DNA from: Lachnospiraceae bacterium
GTDB taxonomy: Bacteria > Bacillota > Clostridia > Lachnospirales > Anaerotignaceae
DNA: 64,000 nt
Direction of reading: 5' to 3'
Assembly (NCBI GenBank): GCA_003543235.1
Contig: DPJA01000036.1
Location: forward strand, 62,142 to 126,141
This document shows, one piece after another, positions 45,523-54,175 of this stretch (position 1 is its first letter; every line of letters starts with the position of its first letter). Both the position numbers and the translations under genes were made by a program. The notes below the pieces were generated by a model. It saw nothing but the letters and a program-made list of their open reading frames with translations, ran no database searches and had not been told where the DNA came from.

Positions 45523-46836
45523 TTAATCCAAAATTGTCTTTACAAAATCTTCTCCGCTTTCCTTTGTAATCCTTATTTTAACATTAAGTTCTTTTTCTAT
45601 GTCCTCTATAGTTAAATCATCTAATAGTGTAGTTTCTCCACTTCTTAAAAGATTCTGTGGTAAACATAAATAATCGCCCAAATCCTTGTTTTTAAGCTGA
45701 CTTATTATGTCACAACCGCAAAGCAAGCCAGAAACAGAAATCTTACCGCCAAAAAATTCATTTATTATAGGAAAAACCTGAATTTTTACCCTCGGATATT
45801 TTACCATAATTTCTTTACAAAGACCATCTATAAATTCATAAGCCGCTGTACCTGTAGCAATGCTAACTGTTTTTTTAAGCTCCTTGTCGCCATTCAGCTC
45901 CTTCATGTAGGTGTAAAATTCATCTTTCATAAGGGAAATCATTCCAACACCATTTTCAATTTGAGGAAAATCTTCGTATTTATGAACATTAGGAAATTCT
46001 CTTTCAGCAGTTAAATAAAACTCATCTGCAATAAACACAAAGGAACTTCCTATTTCAGCTTTCAACTTTTTCTGCCATTCTTCAATAATGTCTATAACCG
46101 CCTGACAGTCTTCTTTTTCAAAAGGCTTCATAGGATACAGCCCTTCTCGATAGCGTGTTAAGCCAATTGGCACAACCGAAAGGCTTTTTGCATGAGGGAA
46201 AAACTTTGATAAATCGGAAATTGATTTTTCCAAAACAGCACCATCATTAATGCCTTTGCAAAGAACTATTTGCAAGTTCATTTCAATACCTGCATCTGCA
46301 AGAGCTTGCATATGAATAAGAACTTTGTCAGCATTTTTATTATTCAGCATCTTTTTTCTAAGTTCCATATCCGTAGTATGCACAGAAATGTTTATTGGTG
46401 AAAGATGATAATATATAACCCTGTCAATATCCTTCTGCTTCATGTTGGTAAGGGTAGCATAATTCCCTTGTAAAAACGAAAGTCGGCTATCATCGTCTTT
46501 AAAGTATAATGTTTCTCTCATGCCCTTAGGCAGTTGGTCTATAAAACAGAAAATACATTTGTTTGAACAGCTTTTAGCTTCGTCCATTAGACCGCTTTCA
46601 AAAATAATGCCTATATCCTCATCATAGTCTTTTTCAATTTCAGCTATACATTCTTCGCCTTGAATAGTTTTGATGGTCATTTCAATATATTCATCATTTA
46701 TAAGGTAGCGGTAATCAAAGACATCCTCCACCTCTTTACCATTTATAGAAACAAGTATGTCGCCTGGTTCTATGCCCAGTTCCTCTGCTATACTGTCCTT
46801 TTCTACTTTAATTATTACATTTTCCTTTTTCTTCAA
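45523..46836 (-). CDS. DUF512 radical-SAM protein with N-terminal PDZ domain
   Basis: 437 aa. Residues about 5-60 are a PDZ-like domain (AEELGIEPGDILVSINGKEV). The radical-SAM Cys motif CSNKCIFCFIDQ (CxxxCxxC) follows near residue 90, then the DUF512 region. The family (TIGR03279-like) is conserved in Firmicutes and cyanobacteria beside der. Its reaction is unknown. It probably binds a [4Fe-4S] cluster and AdoMet. It lies just upstream of der (63-nt gap). Confidence 0.9.
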   Translation of the reverse strand: MKKKENVIIKVEKDSIAEELGIEPGDILVSINGKEVEDVFDYRYLINDEYIEMTIKTIQGEECIAEIEKDYDEDIGIIFESGLMDEAKSCSNKCIFCFIDQLPKGMRETLYFKDDDSRLSFLQGNYATLTNMKQKDIDRVIYYHLSPINISVHTTDMELRKKMLNNKNADKVLIHMQALADAGIEMNLQIVLCKGINDGAVLEKSISDLSKFFPHAKSLSVVPIGLTRYREGLYPMKPFEKEDCQAVIDIIEEWQKKLKAEIGSSFVFIADEFYLTAEREFPNVHKYEDFPQIENGVGMISLMKDEFYTYMKELNGDKELKKTVSIATGTAAYEFIDGLCKEIMVKYPRVKIQVFPIINEFFGGKISVSGLLCGCDIISQLKNKDLGDYLCLPQNLLRSGETTLLDDLTIEDIEKELNVKIRITKESGEDFVKTILD

Positions 46837-46847
46837 TGTTAAACTCC

Positions 46848-47663
46848 TTAACTCTTTAAGCTGAGAAATGCCGCAAGACTTCCTCTTTCCTCTCCCATTT
46901 TTCGGTGAGAATAGAATAAATCATCGTGGCACATTGTGCAATAGTCTGTAACCTCTATGTTTTTCGCCAGTATACCTGCTTCAATCATAAGTTCTCTATT
47001 TATTCCCCAAAGGTCAATTTTAAACTTACCTTCTGCATTCTGGTCATTACGTATATATTTACTAGCAAATTCCATTTCCGTCAAGAATTCATCAACCACC
47101 GGCTTGTCCACCTGAAAACAGCATTCACCAATTGATGGTCCAATGGCAGCAACAATATCTTTGGGATTACATTCAAATACTGTCTGCATTTCCTTAACAG
47201 TTGCCTTAGCCATTTTTCTAACAGTACCTTTCCAACCTGAGTGAGAAAGGGCAATTACCTTTTTTACTGTATCCACAAAAAACAGTGGAACACAATCCGC
47301 ATGAAATGTAACCAAAACTACATCCGGTTGATTGGTTATATACCCATCAAAACCATCAATATTGCTTTCAAACACCACTCCGCAACCGCAGTCACCTGTT
47401 GTAACATTTTTTATCTTGGTATCATGTATCTGCTTTCCAAAAACCATTTTTGTGTAGTCCATATCGTTGGCTTGACATATCCGCTTAAAATTTTCTGTAA
47501 CACTTTCCCCATTATCGCCACAATTATAAGCCAAATTAAGGCTTTTAAATTTTCCCTCGCTAACTCCGCCAACTCTTGTGGAAAAGCAGTGATTTACAAT
47601 TCCCGTTTTTTCTATATTTTCAAAGGTGAAAAACTTTACACCGTTTTTTTCACAAAGTTTCAT
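46848..47663 (-). CDS. pgeF: Peptidoglycan editing factor, laccase-domain family
   Basis: 271 aa (YlmD/YfiH type). The metal-site residues of this fold are visible: the first His in MVFGKQIHDTKI, Cys in FHADCVPLFF, and His in ALSHSGWKGT. The family (PgeF) removes misincorporated L-Ser-containing muropeptide precursors in E. coli; purine nucleoside phosphorylase activity has been reported for relatives. ATG; 11 nt before the DUF512 gene and 7 nt after yraN. Confidence 0.9.
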   Translation of the reverse strand: MKLCEKNGVKFFTFENIEKTGIVNHCFSTRVGGVSEGKFKSLNLAYNCGDNGESVTENFKRICQANDMDYTKMVFGKQIHDTKIKNVTTGDCGCGVVFESNIDGFDGYITNQPDVVLVTFHADCVPLFFVDTVKKVIALSHSGWKGTVRKMAKATVKEMQTVFECNPKDIVAAIGPSIGECCFQVDKPVVDEFLTEMEFASKYIRNDQNAEGKFKIDLWGINRELMIEAGILAKNIEVTDYCTMCHDDLFYSHRKMGEERGSLAAFLSLKS

Positions 47664-47670
47664 AATTCAA

Positions 47671-48036
47671 TTACTCCCCAAAAGCATTTTCTATGTGTCT
47701 ATAAAGGGGCGTTTCGCCTCCTATTATTTCTATTACATCAAATCTGAAATCTGCATCATAAAGATTTTTTCTTTGTATATAATTTTTTGCGGTGGCAATT
47801 ATTTTTTGCTGCTTTAGATAATTTACAGCTTCAGAAGGATTTCCTTTATCAATATTATGTCTATACTTAACCTCCACAAACACAATATACCCTTTCTGCT
47901 TTGCAATTATATCTATTTCACCTGTTCTAAGCCTAAAATTTTTATCAAGAATAGTATATCCCTTTCTTTGTAAAATTTTTGCTGCCAACGCTTCACCAAT
48001 GTCGCCTTTTTTCTTATTTTCTTCTTTGCCAGACAT
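47671..48036 (-). CDS. YraN/UPF0102 nuclease-fold protein
   Basis: 121 aa from the ATG at 48036 (SD gaggat). A restriction-endonuclease-like fold: GDIGEALAAKILQRKGY, RTGEIDIIAKQ and VFVEVKYR supply the conserved E, D and ExK residues. Function unknown; a nuclease or Holliday-junction-type activity is suspected. It follows rnhB by 8 nt, a conserved pairing. Confidence 0.9.
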   Translation of the reverse strand: MSGKEENKKKGDIGEALAAKILQRKGYTILDKNFRLRTGEIDIIAKQKGYIVFVEVKYRHNIDKGNPSEAVNYLKQQKIIATAKNYIQRKNLYDADFRFDVIEIIGGETPLYRHIENAFGE

Positions 48037-48044
48037 ATTTATCC

Positions 48045-48809
48045 TCACATAAAATTTTTCACAAAGCTACGTCTATGAATTGGACAAAGACCGATTTGCT
48101 TAATGGCTTGAATATGCTTAGACGAGCCATAGCCCTTGTTTTGTTCAAAATCATACTCAGGAAAAATTTGGGCATACTCCTTCATCATCCTATCCCTTGT
48201 AACCTTAGCCACAATGCTTGCTGCACCTATTGATATGCTTTTTGCATCGCCCTTTATAATGCCTTTTTGTTTTATTTCTATATTAGGTATAGTTACTGCA
48301 TCAACCAAAATATAATCCGGTTTAACCTTCAGCCCACTTATACATTGCTGCATAGCCTTGTAAGTTGCCTGTAGTATGTTTATTTCATCTATTTCTGTTG
48401 GAGATATAATCCCAATAGCATAATCCACTGCTTCTTCTAGAATTATGTCATACAATTTTTCTCTTTTAGCCTCAGAAAGTTTTTTGCTATCATTTATTCC
48501 TTCAATAATTACACCTTGTTTAAGTATAACCACTGCTGTAACTACAGGCCCTGCCAGAGGTCCTCTGCCCACTTCATCTATACCCGCAACGTATGTGCAA
48601 CCATTGTTGTAGCACTCTTTTTCGTAGGCTGAAATTTCTTCAAGTCGTATCAATTCATTCAAATGATTTTGATACCTCTTTTCGGCACTTGCCACAAGCT
48701 TTACAACGCCTTTGCGTTCATCAGCCTTAAATTCTGTAACGCCATCAGGAATATCCGTCACTGCCAAGCTTTCAAGTTTTTCCTTAATTTTTGAAATTGC
48801 CTCTGCCAT
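48045..48809 (-). CDS. rnhB: Ribonuclease HII
   Basis: 254 aa. An N-terminal helical extension of about 70 residues (typical of Firmicutes RNase HII) precedes the catalytic core. Conserved acids: Asp and Glu in GIDEVGRGPLAGPV, Asp in ILVDAVT and the later KVTRDRMM. It cleaves RNA of RNA-DNA hybrids and single ribonucleotides in DNA. SD ggcggga. Confidence 0.96.
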   Translation of the reverse strand: MAEAISKIKEKLESLAVTDIPDGVTEFKADERKGVVKLVASAEKRYQNHLNELIRLEEISAYEKECYNNGCTYVAGIDEVGRGPLAGPVVTAVVILKQGVIIEGINDSKKLSEAKREKLYDIILEEAVDYAIGIISPTEIDEINILQATYKAMQQCISGLKVKPDYILVDAVTIPNIEIKQKGIIKGDAKSISIGAASIVAKVTRDRMMKEYAQIFPEYDFEQNKGYGSSKHIQAIKQIGLCPIHRRSFVKNFM

Positions 48810-48881
48810 TTTATTCCCGCCTTTCAGTTATTTAAGTATACACGCAAACACTGTTTTTGTCTACAAAAGCACAGCACATAA

Positions 48882-48920
48882 AAAGCCACTTTAAGGCAGT
48901 ATTCACCTTAAAGCAGCTTT
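48882..48920 (-). terminator. Terminator of rnjA
   Basis: Stem AAAGC..CTTTAAGG / CCTTAAAG..GCTTT (48882-48896 / 48906-48920) followed on the minus strand by TTTTT. Confidence 0.82.
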
Positions 48921-48958
48921 GTTAAAAGCATATTTTTTAGCAGTTACATCTCCCTTTA

Positions 48959-50629
48959 CTACACTTCCATAATTATAGGAAGTATCATAGGGCTACGCTT
49001 TGTTGTTTGCCATACATAATCCTTAAGTGTATCTCTAATTAGATTTTTGATATAAGACCAACCAACTGTATTGGAAAAATCACATTTATCAAGGGCATCA
49101 GCAACAGCCTTTCTTGCACCTTCCATAAGCTTTTCGGATTCACGTACATAAACAAAACCACGAGAGATAATATCTGGCCCTGCAAGCATAGCACCACTTT
49201 GCTTTTCCATGCTTACAACAACAACCATCAAGCCATCTTCACTTAAATGCTTCCTGTCACGCAATACAATATTACCAACATCGCCTACACCTAAACCATC
49301 AACCAAAAGCTGACCACTTGGAACAGTTCCATTTATTCTTGCGTCTTTTTTAGAAACTTCAAGAACTTCACCAATACTCATCATGAAAATATTTTCCTTT
49401 GGTATTCCCATAGAAAGGGCAATCTTTTTGTGTGCCGAAAGGTGGATGTATTCGCCGTGTACAGGCATAAAATACTTAGGCTTTGTTAATGCAAGCATAA
49501 GCTTAAGCTCTTCTTCACAAGCATGACCAGAAACGTGAATCTCTTCCATACTTCCATAAACAACGTCTGCACCTTTTTTAATAAGTTCATTTATAACCTT
49601 TAAAATGCTTTTTTCATTGCCTGGTATACTGGATGCACTGATGATAATTTTATCCCCTGGTTTAACTGAAACCTGTCTATGGTCAGAAGATGAAATTCTT
49701 GACAATGCACTCATTGTTTCGCCCTGAGAACCAGTTGTAATAATTACAAGCTGTTCATCAGAATAGTTCTTGATTTCAGAAATGTCAATAATAGTGTTAG
49801 GCGGAATATTAAGATATTCCAGTTCGGTACTTGTTCTAACTGCATTAACCATACTTCGTCCAATTATAGCAACCTTACGTTTTGTTTTGTATGCAGAATT
49901 TATTATCTGCTGAATACGGTGAATGTTAGAAGAGAACGTGGCAACCATAATTCGATTTTTCGGTGTATCATCAAAAATCTTATCAAACACAGCACCAACA
50001 CTTTTTTCTGATATAGTAAAGCCTTTTCTTTCAGCATTTGTACTGTCGCTTAAAAGCAACAAAACACCTTCCTTGCCAAGCTCTGCAAAACGGTGCAGGT
50101 CCAAAATATCACCATCAATAGGTGTATAATCAATTTTAAAATCTCCTGTGTGTACAATGGTACCAACAGGTGATGTAATAGCCATAGCAACAGTATCTGC
50201 AATTGAGTGATTTGTGCGTATAAACTCAACCTTAAACTGTCCAAGCTTTACGAACTCTCCAGGAACAACTACGTGCCTTGTTGTCTTTTCTAAAAGTCCA
50301 TGCTCCTTAAGCTTGTTTTCTAAAAGCCCCAGTGTTAAACGTGTTCCAAATACTGGAACATTAAGTTCTTTAAGCACATAAGGCAACGAGCCAATATGGT
50401 CCTCATGTCCATGAGTAAGTAAAATCCCTCTAATTCGATCAACGTTTTTTCTTAAATAGGTAATATCAGGAATAACCAAGTCAATTCCAAGCATATCGTC
50501 CTCTGGGAATGCTAATCCACAGTCTACAATAATAATATCCTGGTTATACTCAAATACTGTCATATTTTTCCCGATCTCTTGAAGCCCACCCAGAGATATT
50601 ACCTTTAGTTTTGGTCTCTTTGTAGCCAA
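48959..50629 (-). CDS. rnjA: Ribonuclease J
   Basis: 556 aa. The metallo-beta-lactamase core has HGHEDHIGSLPYVL, and HTGDFKIDYTP and the beta-CASP motifs (TTGSQGETMSAL; PVHGEYIHL) follow. It is a 5'-3' exo- and endonuclease of mRNA decay and rRNA maturation in Firmicutes. The start is TTG with SD aaggagg. Confidence 0.96.
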   Translation of the reverse strand: MATKRPKLKVISLGGLQEIGKNMTVFEYNQDIIIVDCGLAFPEDDMLGIDLVIPDITYLRKNVDRIRGILLTHGHEDHIGSLPYVLKELNVPVFGTRLTLGLLENKLKEHGLLEKTTRHVVVPGEFVKLGQFKVEFIRTNHSIADTVAMAITSPVGTIVHTGDFKIDYTPIDGDILDLHRFAELGKEGVLLLLSDSTNAERKGFTISEKSVGAVFDKIFDDTPKNRIMVATFSSNIHRIQQIINSAYKTKRKVAIIGRSMVNAVRTSTELEYLNIPPNTIIDISEIKNYSDEQLVIITTGSQGETMSALSRISSSDHRQVSVKPGDKIIISASSIPGNEKSILKVINELIKKGADVVYGSMEEIHVSGHACEEELKLMLALTKPKYFMPVHGEYIHLSAHKKIALSMGIPKENIFMMSIGEVLEVSKKDARINGTVPSGQLLVDGLGVGDVGNIVLRDRKHLSEDGLMVVVVSMEKQSGAMLAGPDIISRGFVYVRESEKLMEGARKAVADALDKCDFSNTVGWSYIKNLIRDTLKDYVWQTTKRSPMILPIIMEV

Positions 50630-50926
50630 AAAAACTCCTCCTTTTTATACATTAATTTTTTCCCGTCCATCACAGCTCTCTATAAAGCTTAAAAAGCCCC
50701 AAGAATCATCTGCGTTAATTTTATTAATTCCAAAAATACATTGTTTTATACATTTTAAAAACCCATCCGTCTATGGGTAATTTAATATGCCCACACAAAT
50801 AAAACCGCCTTTAAACCACACCTAAAAAGACAACACCACACATATGCCGACTTTTTAATATAACTATACGGCCCAGCGTCTTACATCTTATCTGTAAATT
50901 AGATTATTTATCTAAAAGACTATGAA
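50630..50926. other. Intergenic region between DUF1292 and rnjA
   Basis: About 300 bp, presumably including the rnjA promoter. A terminator for the ireB-ruvX-DUF1292 operon sits at 50756-50779 (ACCCAT / ATGGGT then a minus-strand T run). A fur homologue occurs here in some relatives; none is present. Confidence 0.5.
50756..50779 (-). terminator. Terminator of ireB-ruvX-DUF1292
   Basis: ACCCAT/ATGGGT stem (50761-50766 / 50773-50778), then TTTTTA on the minus strand. Confidence 0.65.
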
Positions 50927-51223
50927 TTAGTCCTCTATTTCAACATCATACTCATCGTTTCCATTCTGAAAAAGTTCTGCAATCTTATCGAATTCAGCAT
51001 CGTCTTCAATAAGTTCATAATTTACTTCTTCGCCATCTTCAGCTATCTTTTTAAGTATCATTGCCTCTGCATTTTCATCATCCAAAAGTTCTGCTTCAAG
51101 TAAAAGTATATAGCTTTGTCCCTCTGTTTCAATTGCATCAATTATGGCAAACTCTACTTCTTTGCCCTCTTCGTCTGTTAACATAATTGTTTCAAATTCT
51201 TCAAAATCGTCTTCAAATCCCAT
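50927..51223 (-). CDS. DUF1292 family acidic protein
   Basis: 98 aa, very acidic. It starts MGFEDDFEEFETIMLTDEEG and has the DUF1292 core FAIIDAIETEGQSYILLLEA. The family (YrzB) is nearly always near ruvX and ireB in Firmicutes; function unknown. SD aaggaga. Third gene of ireB-ruvX-DUF1292. Confidence 0.92.
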   Translation of the reverse strand: MGFEDDFEEFETIMLTDEEGKEVEFAIIDAIETEGQSYILLLEAELLDDENAEAMILKKIAEDGEEVNYELIEDDAEFDKIAELFQNGNDEYDVEIED

Positions 51224-51238
51224 TTTAATAATCTCCTT

Positions 51239-51664
51239 TTATTGTTTTATAGAGTTAAGATAGCCTTGCAAAATATATACCGCTGCCATCTTGTCAATTA
51301 CGCCTTTTCTTTGTCCGTTATTTAAGCCTGCTTCCATTAAAAAATTTGCTGCAGCAACAGTACTCAATCGTTCATCCCATAAAATTACGGGTATTTTTGT
51401 AAATCTTCTTTCTATTCTTTCTTTGTAAGCCTCAGTTTTTTTGCACCTTTCACTAACAGAGCCATTCAAATTAAGAGGGTATCCTAGTACTATTGTATCC
51501 ACTTCATATTCTTTTATCAATTCTTCAAGTCTACCAAGGCTTTGCTTGTATTCATTTTCACTGTTTCTTTTTATAATTTCGACTCCCTGTGCAGTCCATC
51601 CAAAGGGGTCGCTAACCGCAACACCAACAGTTTTGTCGCCATAATCCAAACCTAAAATACGCAA
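51239..51664 (-). CDS. ruvX: RuvX/YqgF family Holliday junction resolvase-like protein
   Basis: 141 aa RNase H-like fold. It begins LRILGLDYGDKTVGVAVSDP, with the first catalytic Asp; WDERLSTVAAANFL supplies another acid and VIDKMAAVYILQGYL ends the protein. YqgF/RuvX acts in pre-16S rRNA end processing; the Holliday-junction role is by fold. The start is TTG with SD aaggtgtg. Confidence 0.94.
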   Translation of the reverse strand: MRILGLDYGDKTVGVAVSDPFGWTAQGVEIIKRNSENEYKQSLGRLEELIKEYEVDTIVLGYPLNLNGSVSERCKKTEAYKERIERRFTKIPVILWDERLSTVAAANFLMEAGLNNGQRKGVIDKMAAVYILQGYLNSIKQ

Positions 51665-51675
51665 ATTATCACACC

Positions 51676-51942
51676 TTATTCATTGTTCCTTGTAATATAA
51701 TTTTCTACAAGTTCTTCCAACAATTCATCTCTTTCCAGCTTACGAATAAGCACTCTGGCATTATTATAGCTTGTAATATAGGTAGGGTCACCAGAAAGAA
51801 TATATCCAACTATCTGATTAACAGGATTGTAGCCTTTTTCTTTAAGTGCACCATAAACAGTAAGTATAATTCTTTTAGCTTCGTTGTCAAGTTCTTTTGC
51901 AACTCCACTAAACTTCATCGTTTCATTCAAGTTTTTGTCCAT
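51676..51942 (-). CDS. ireB: IreB family regulatory phosphoprotein
   Basis: 88 aa from the ATG at 51942 (SD ggagag). Typical of the DUF965/IreB family: NLNETMKFSGVAKEL with the Thr that IreK phosphorylates, and NQIVGYILSGDPTYITSYNN. In Enterococcus, IreB is a substrate of the PASTA kinase IreK and lowers cephalosporin resistance. It heads ireB-ruvX-DUF1292. Confidence 0.94.
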   Translation of the reverse strand: MDKNLNETMKFSGVAKELDNEAKRIILTVYGALKEKGYNPVNQIVGYILSGDPTYITSYNNARVLIRKLERDELLEELVENYITRNNE

Positions 51943-52086
51943 ATTAACCACTCTCCATATTTACCGGTGCTGTAAACTCACAACATATTGAATTAAAACA
52001 TAATTTATATGAAACTAATGATAATATATATTGGCATATTATGCAAACACTATTTATTTTCATCAGCTCCGCAAAAGCACAGTTTT

Positions 52087-53382
52087 TTAACAAATTTCGC
52101 CAAAAGCTCTCTCACCATGGGCATTTGTAAGCTTCACCCTAAGTATTTTATTCTTTATATTCTCTTCACTTTTAACTGTAACATTTATATAATTTGATGT
52201 ATGTCCCTCAAAACTCCCTTCATTGTGGCTCTGCTCAAAAAGTACTTTAACCTCTTTGTTTATATATTTATTAATAAAATCCTGTGCCATTTTGTCGCTA
52301 AGCTCTATAAGAATACGACTTCGTTCTGCCTTAACTTGTGGATCAATCTGGCAGTCCATTTTTTCTGCTAGTGTACCTCTCTTTGGAGAATATGGAAAAA
52401 CGTGTATTTTAGAAAAGCCAACCTTTTGGGCAAATTTATAGCTTTCGTTAAAGTCTTCATCAGTTTCCCCTGGAAAACCAACAATTATGTCAGTTGTAAT
52501 TGCCGCATCATTCCAATATTTTCTTATAGTTTCTACTGCCTGCAAATATTTTTCAGTGCTATACTTGCGATTCATTGCTTTAAGCGTTCTATCGCAACCA
52601 CTTTGCAGTGAAAGATGAAAATGGTGGCATACCTTATCTCCACGGCTTAAAACTTCCATAAACTTCTCATTTACTATATTGGGTTCTATACTGCTAAAAC
52701 GTATTCTTTCAATACCCTCAATATCGTGTATTTTTTCAACAACCTGCAATAGGCTGGTATTATGCAACTCTTTACCATAGCTTGCAACGTGAATACCCGT
52801 AAGCACCACTTCTTTAAACCCATTTTGTGCTAATATTTTAACCTCATTTTCCACTTCAGCCTCTGGTCTGCTTCTTACCGGACCTCTTGCATAGGGAATA
52901 ATGCAATAAGAACAAAACTGGTTGCAACCATCCTGTATTTTAATATATGCACGAGTTCTGCCCATAAGCTTATGTATAGAAATAGGTTCAAATATTTTTT
53001 CAGTCATTATTTCGCCTACATGGTTAACAATGCCCATTTCAGCTCTATATTTTTCAACTTCCTCTACAATTTCATTTTTACCCTTAGTTCCCAAAACTAT
53101 GTTAACGCCTTCAATTGCCTTTATTTCCTCTGGTGCTGTTTGAGCATAACAACCTGCAACCACCACTAACGCATTGGGATTTTGCCTTTTACACCTTCTA
53201 ATAAGCTGACGGCTTTTTTTGTCACCAAAATTTGTTACTGTGCACGTATTAATAACATATACCTCGGCACATTCATCAATACTAACAACTCTGTAGCCTT
53301 TCTCTGCAAAAGCCTCTGCAATTGCCTCGCTCTCAACTTGATTCACCTTACAACCCAGTGCAAAGCTTGCAACACTCTTCAT
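52087..53382 (-). CDS. mtaB: tRNA (N6-threonylcarbamoyladenosine37-C2)-methylthiotransferase
   Basis: 431 aa from the ATG at 53382 (SD gaggt). N-terminal methylthiotransferase domain with Cys in GCKVNQVESEA, INTCTVTNF and VAGCYAQT. Radical-SAM motif CNQFCSYCIIPYARG. A C-terminal TRAM domain follows. It converts t6A to ms2t6A at position 37 of ANN-decoding tRNAs. It follows the unknown gene by 20 nt. Confidence 0.95.
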   Translation of the reverse strand: MKSVASFALGCKVNQVESEAIAEAFAEKGYRVVSIDECAEVYVINTCTVTNFGDKKSRQLIRRCKRQNPNALVVVAGCYAQTAPEEIKAIEGVNIVLGTKGKNEIVEEVEKYRAEMGIVNHVGEIMTEKIFEPISIHKLMGRTRAYIKIQDGCNQFCSYCIIPYARGPVRSRPEAEVENEVKILAQNGFKEVVLTGIHVASYGKELHNTSLLQVVEKIHDIEGIERIRFSSIEPNIVNEKFMEVLSRGDKVCHHFHLSLQSGCDRTLKAMNRKYSTEKYLQAVETIRKYWNDAAITTDIIVGFPGETDEDFNESYKFAQKVGFSKIHVFPYSPKRGTLAEKMDCQIDPQVKAERSRILIELSDKMAQDFINKYINKEVKVLFEQSHNEGSFEGHTSNYINVTVKSEENIKNKILRVKLTNAHGERAFGEIC

Positions 53383-53402
53383 ACAAATTACCTCATCTGT
53401 TA

Positions 53403-53954
53403 TCAATTAATTTTCTGTATCAGTGCCAAAATAAACATGGCCGTTTCAACATCCTTGCCCGATGCCCAAATTACATATGGCCTAAGCTTATCCCACTTTC
53501 TTTTTTTTGTATCTACAGATATACATATTTCCTCTATTTCATCTATTTTATTAGTAATTTCTTTTTTTTCCAGCACACCAATTTGGGGTGTTTCATGAAA
53601 AAATCTACGAGCTTCATTAAACCCTGCATTCACGGCACAGCCCTTAACGCCTTCTTTAATATAATATTCCTTAAGGCTTTGTGGTTTATACCCAAGGTCT
53701 TTAAAAATCTCCAACCTTTTAATTATCATGTCTACATTGTTTCTCAAGGCTTCTGCAATTATGCCTTTTCCCTCGTAGGCAGAAATAACCTGCATACCTT
53801 CTGCAAATCCTTCTATAATATTAACATACTTAAAAAGCATGGTATTGAACAAATTTTCCATCTGTTCTGCATCATGTGAATATTTGCTCCACACACTTTT
53901 GCAATATAATATATCTTTATCTACCGCTTCATTAAGGTCATTTTCATCCGCCAT
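53403..53954 (-). CDS. Conserved-looking protein of unknown function
   Basis: 183 aa from the ATG at 53954, which has SD gggggtt; the TTG at 53963 lies too close to that SD. Soluble and mostly helical, with stretches such as ENLFNTMLFKYVNIIEGFAE and NNVDMIIKRLEIFKDL; the C-terminal part has KKRKWDKLRPYVIWASGKDV. No Cys cluster, no membrane span. I do not recognise a family. It lies 20 nt upstream of mtaB, so it may belong to the same transcript. Confidence 0.8.
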   Translation of the reverse strand: MADENDLNEAVDKDILYCKSVWSKYSHDAEQMENLFNTMLFKYVNIIEGFAEGMQVISAYEGKGIIAEALRNNVDMIIKRLEIFKDLGYKPQSLKEYYIKEGVKGCAVNAGFNEARRFFHETPQIGVLEKKEITNKIDEIEEICISVDTKKRKWDKLRPYVIWASGKDVETAMFILALIQKIN

Positions 53955-54070
53955 TAGCTTCAACCCCCTTAAAAATATAGTATATCACATTTTTGCAATT
54001 CAAACAACCATATACAGTATACAACATGGCTTATTTCCCATTACATAACACAGTTAGTCACTTTTTAAAT

Positions 54071-54104
54071 GAAAAAACCCCGAAAAAACTAAAGTTTTCG
54101 AGGT
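54071..54104 (-). terminator. Terminator of the chemoreceptor-like gene
   Basis: 10-bp stem (54077-54086 / 54095-54104, one wobble) ending on the minus strand in a T run. Confidence 0.82.
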
Positions 54105-54175
54105 CTTGATTGTTGTAAAATATTAAATTGTAATCGTATCTTTAAACCTATTACTTTTAATTTATGTTAAATATC

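Noticed and set aside
50630..50926. fur gene between DUF1292 and rnjA
   Set aside because: Expected from some relatives, but no open frame of suitable length or motif exists here.
51952..52086. Small plus-strand ORF near 52009-52197
   Set aside because: It runs into mtaB on the other strand, has no SD, and is AT-rich low-complexity sequence.
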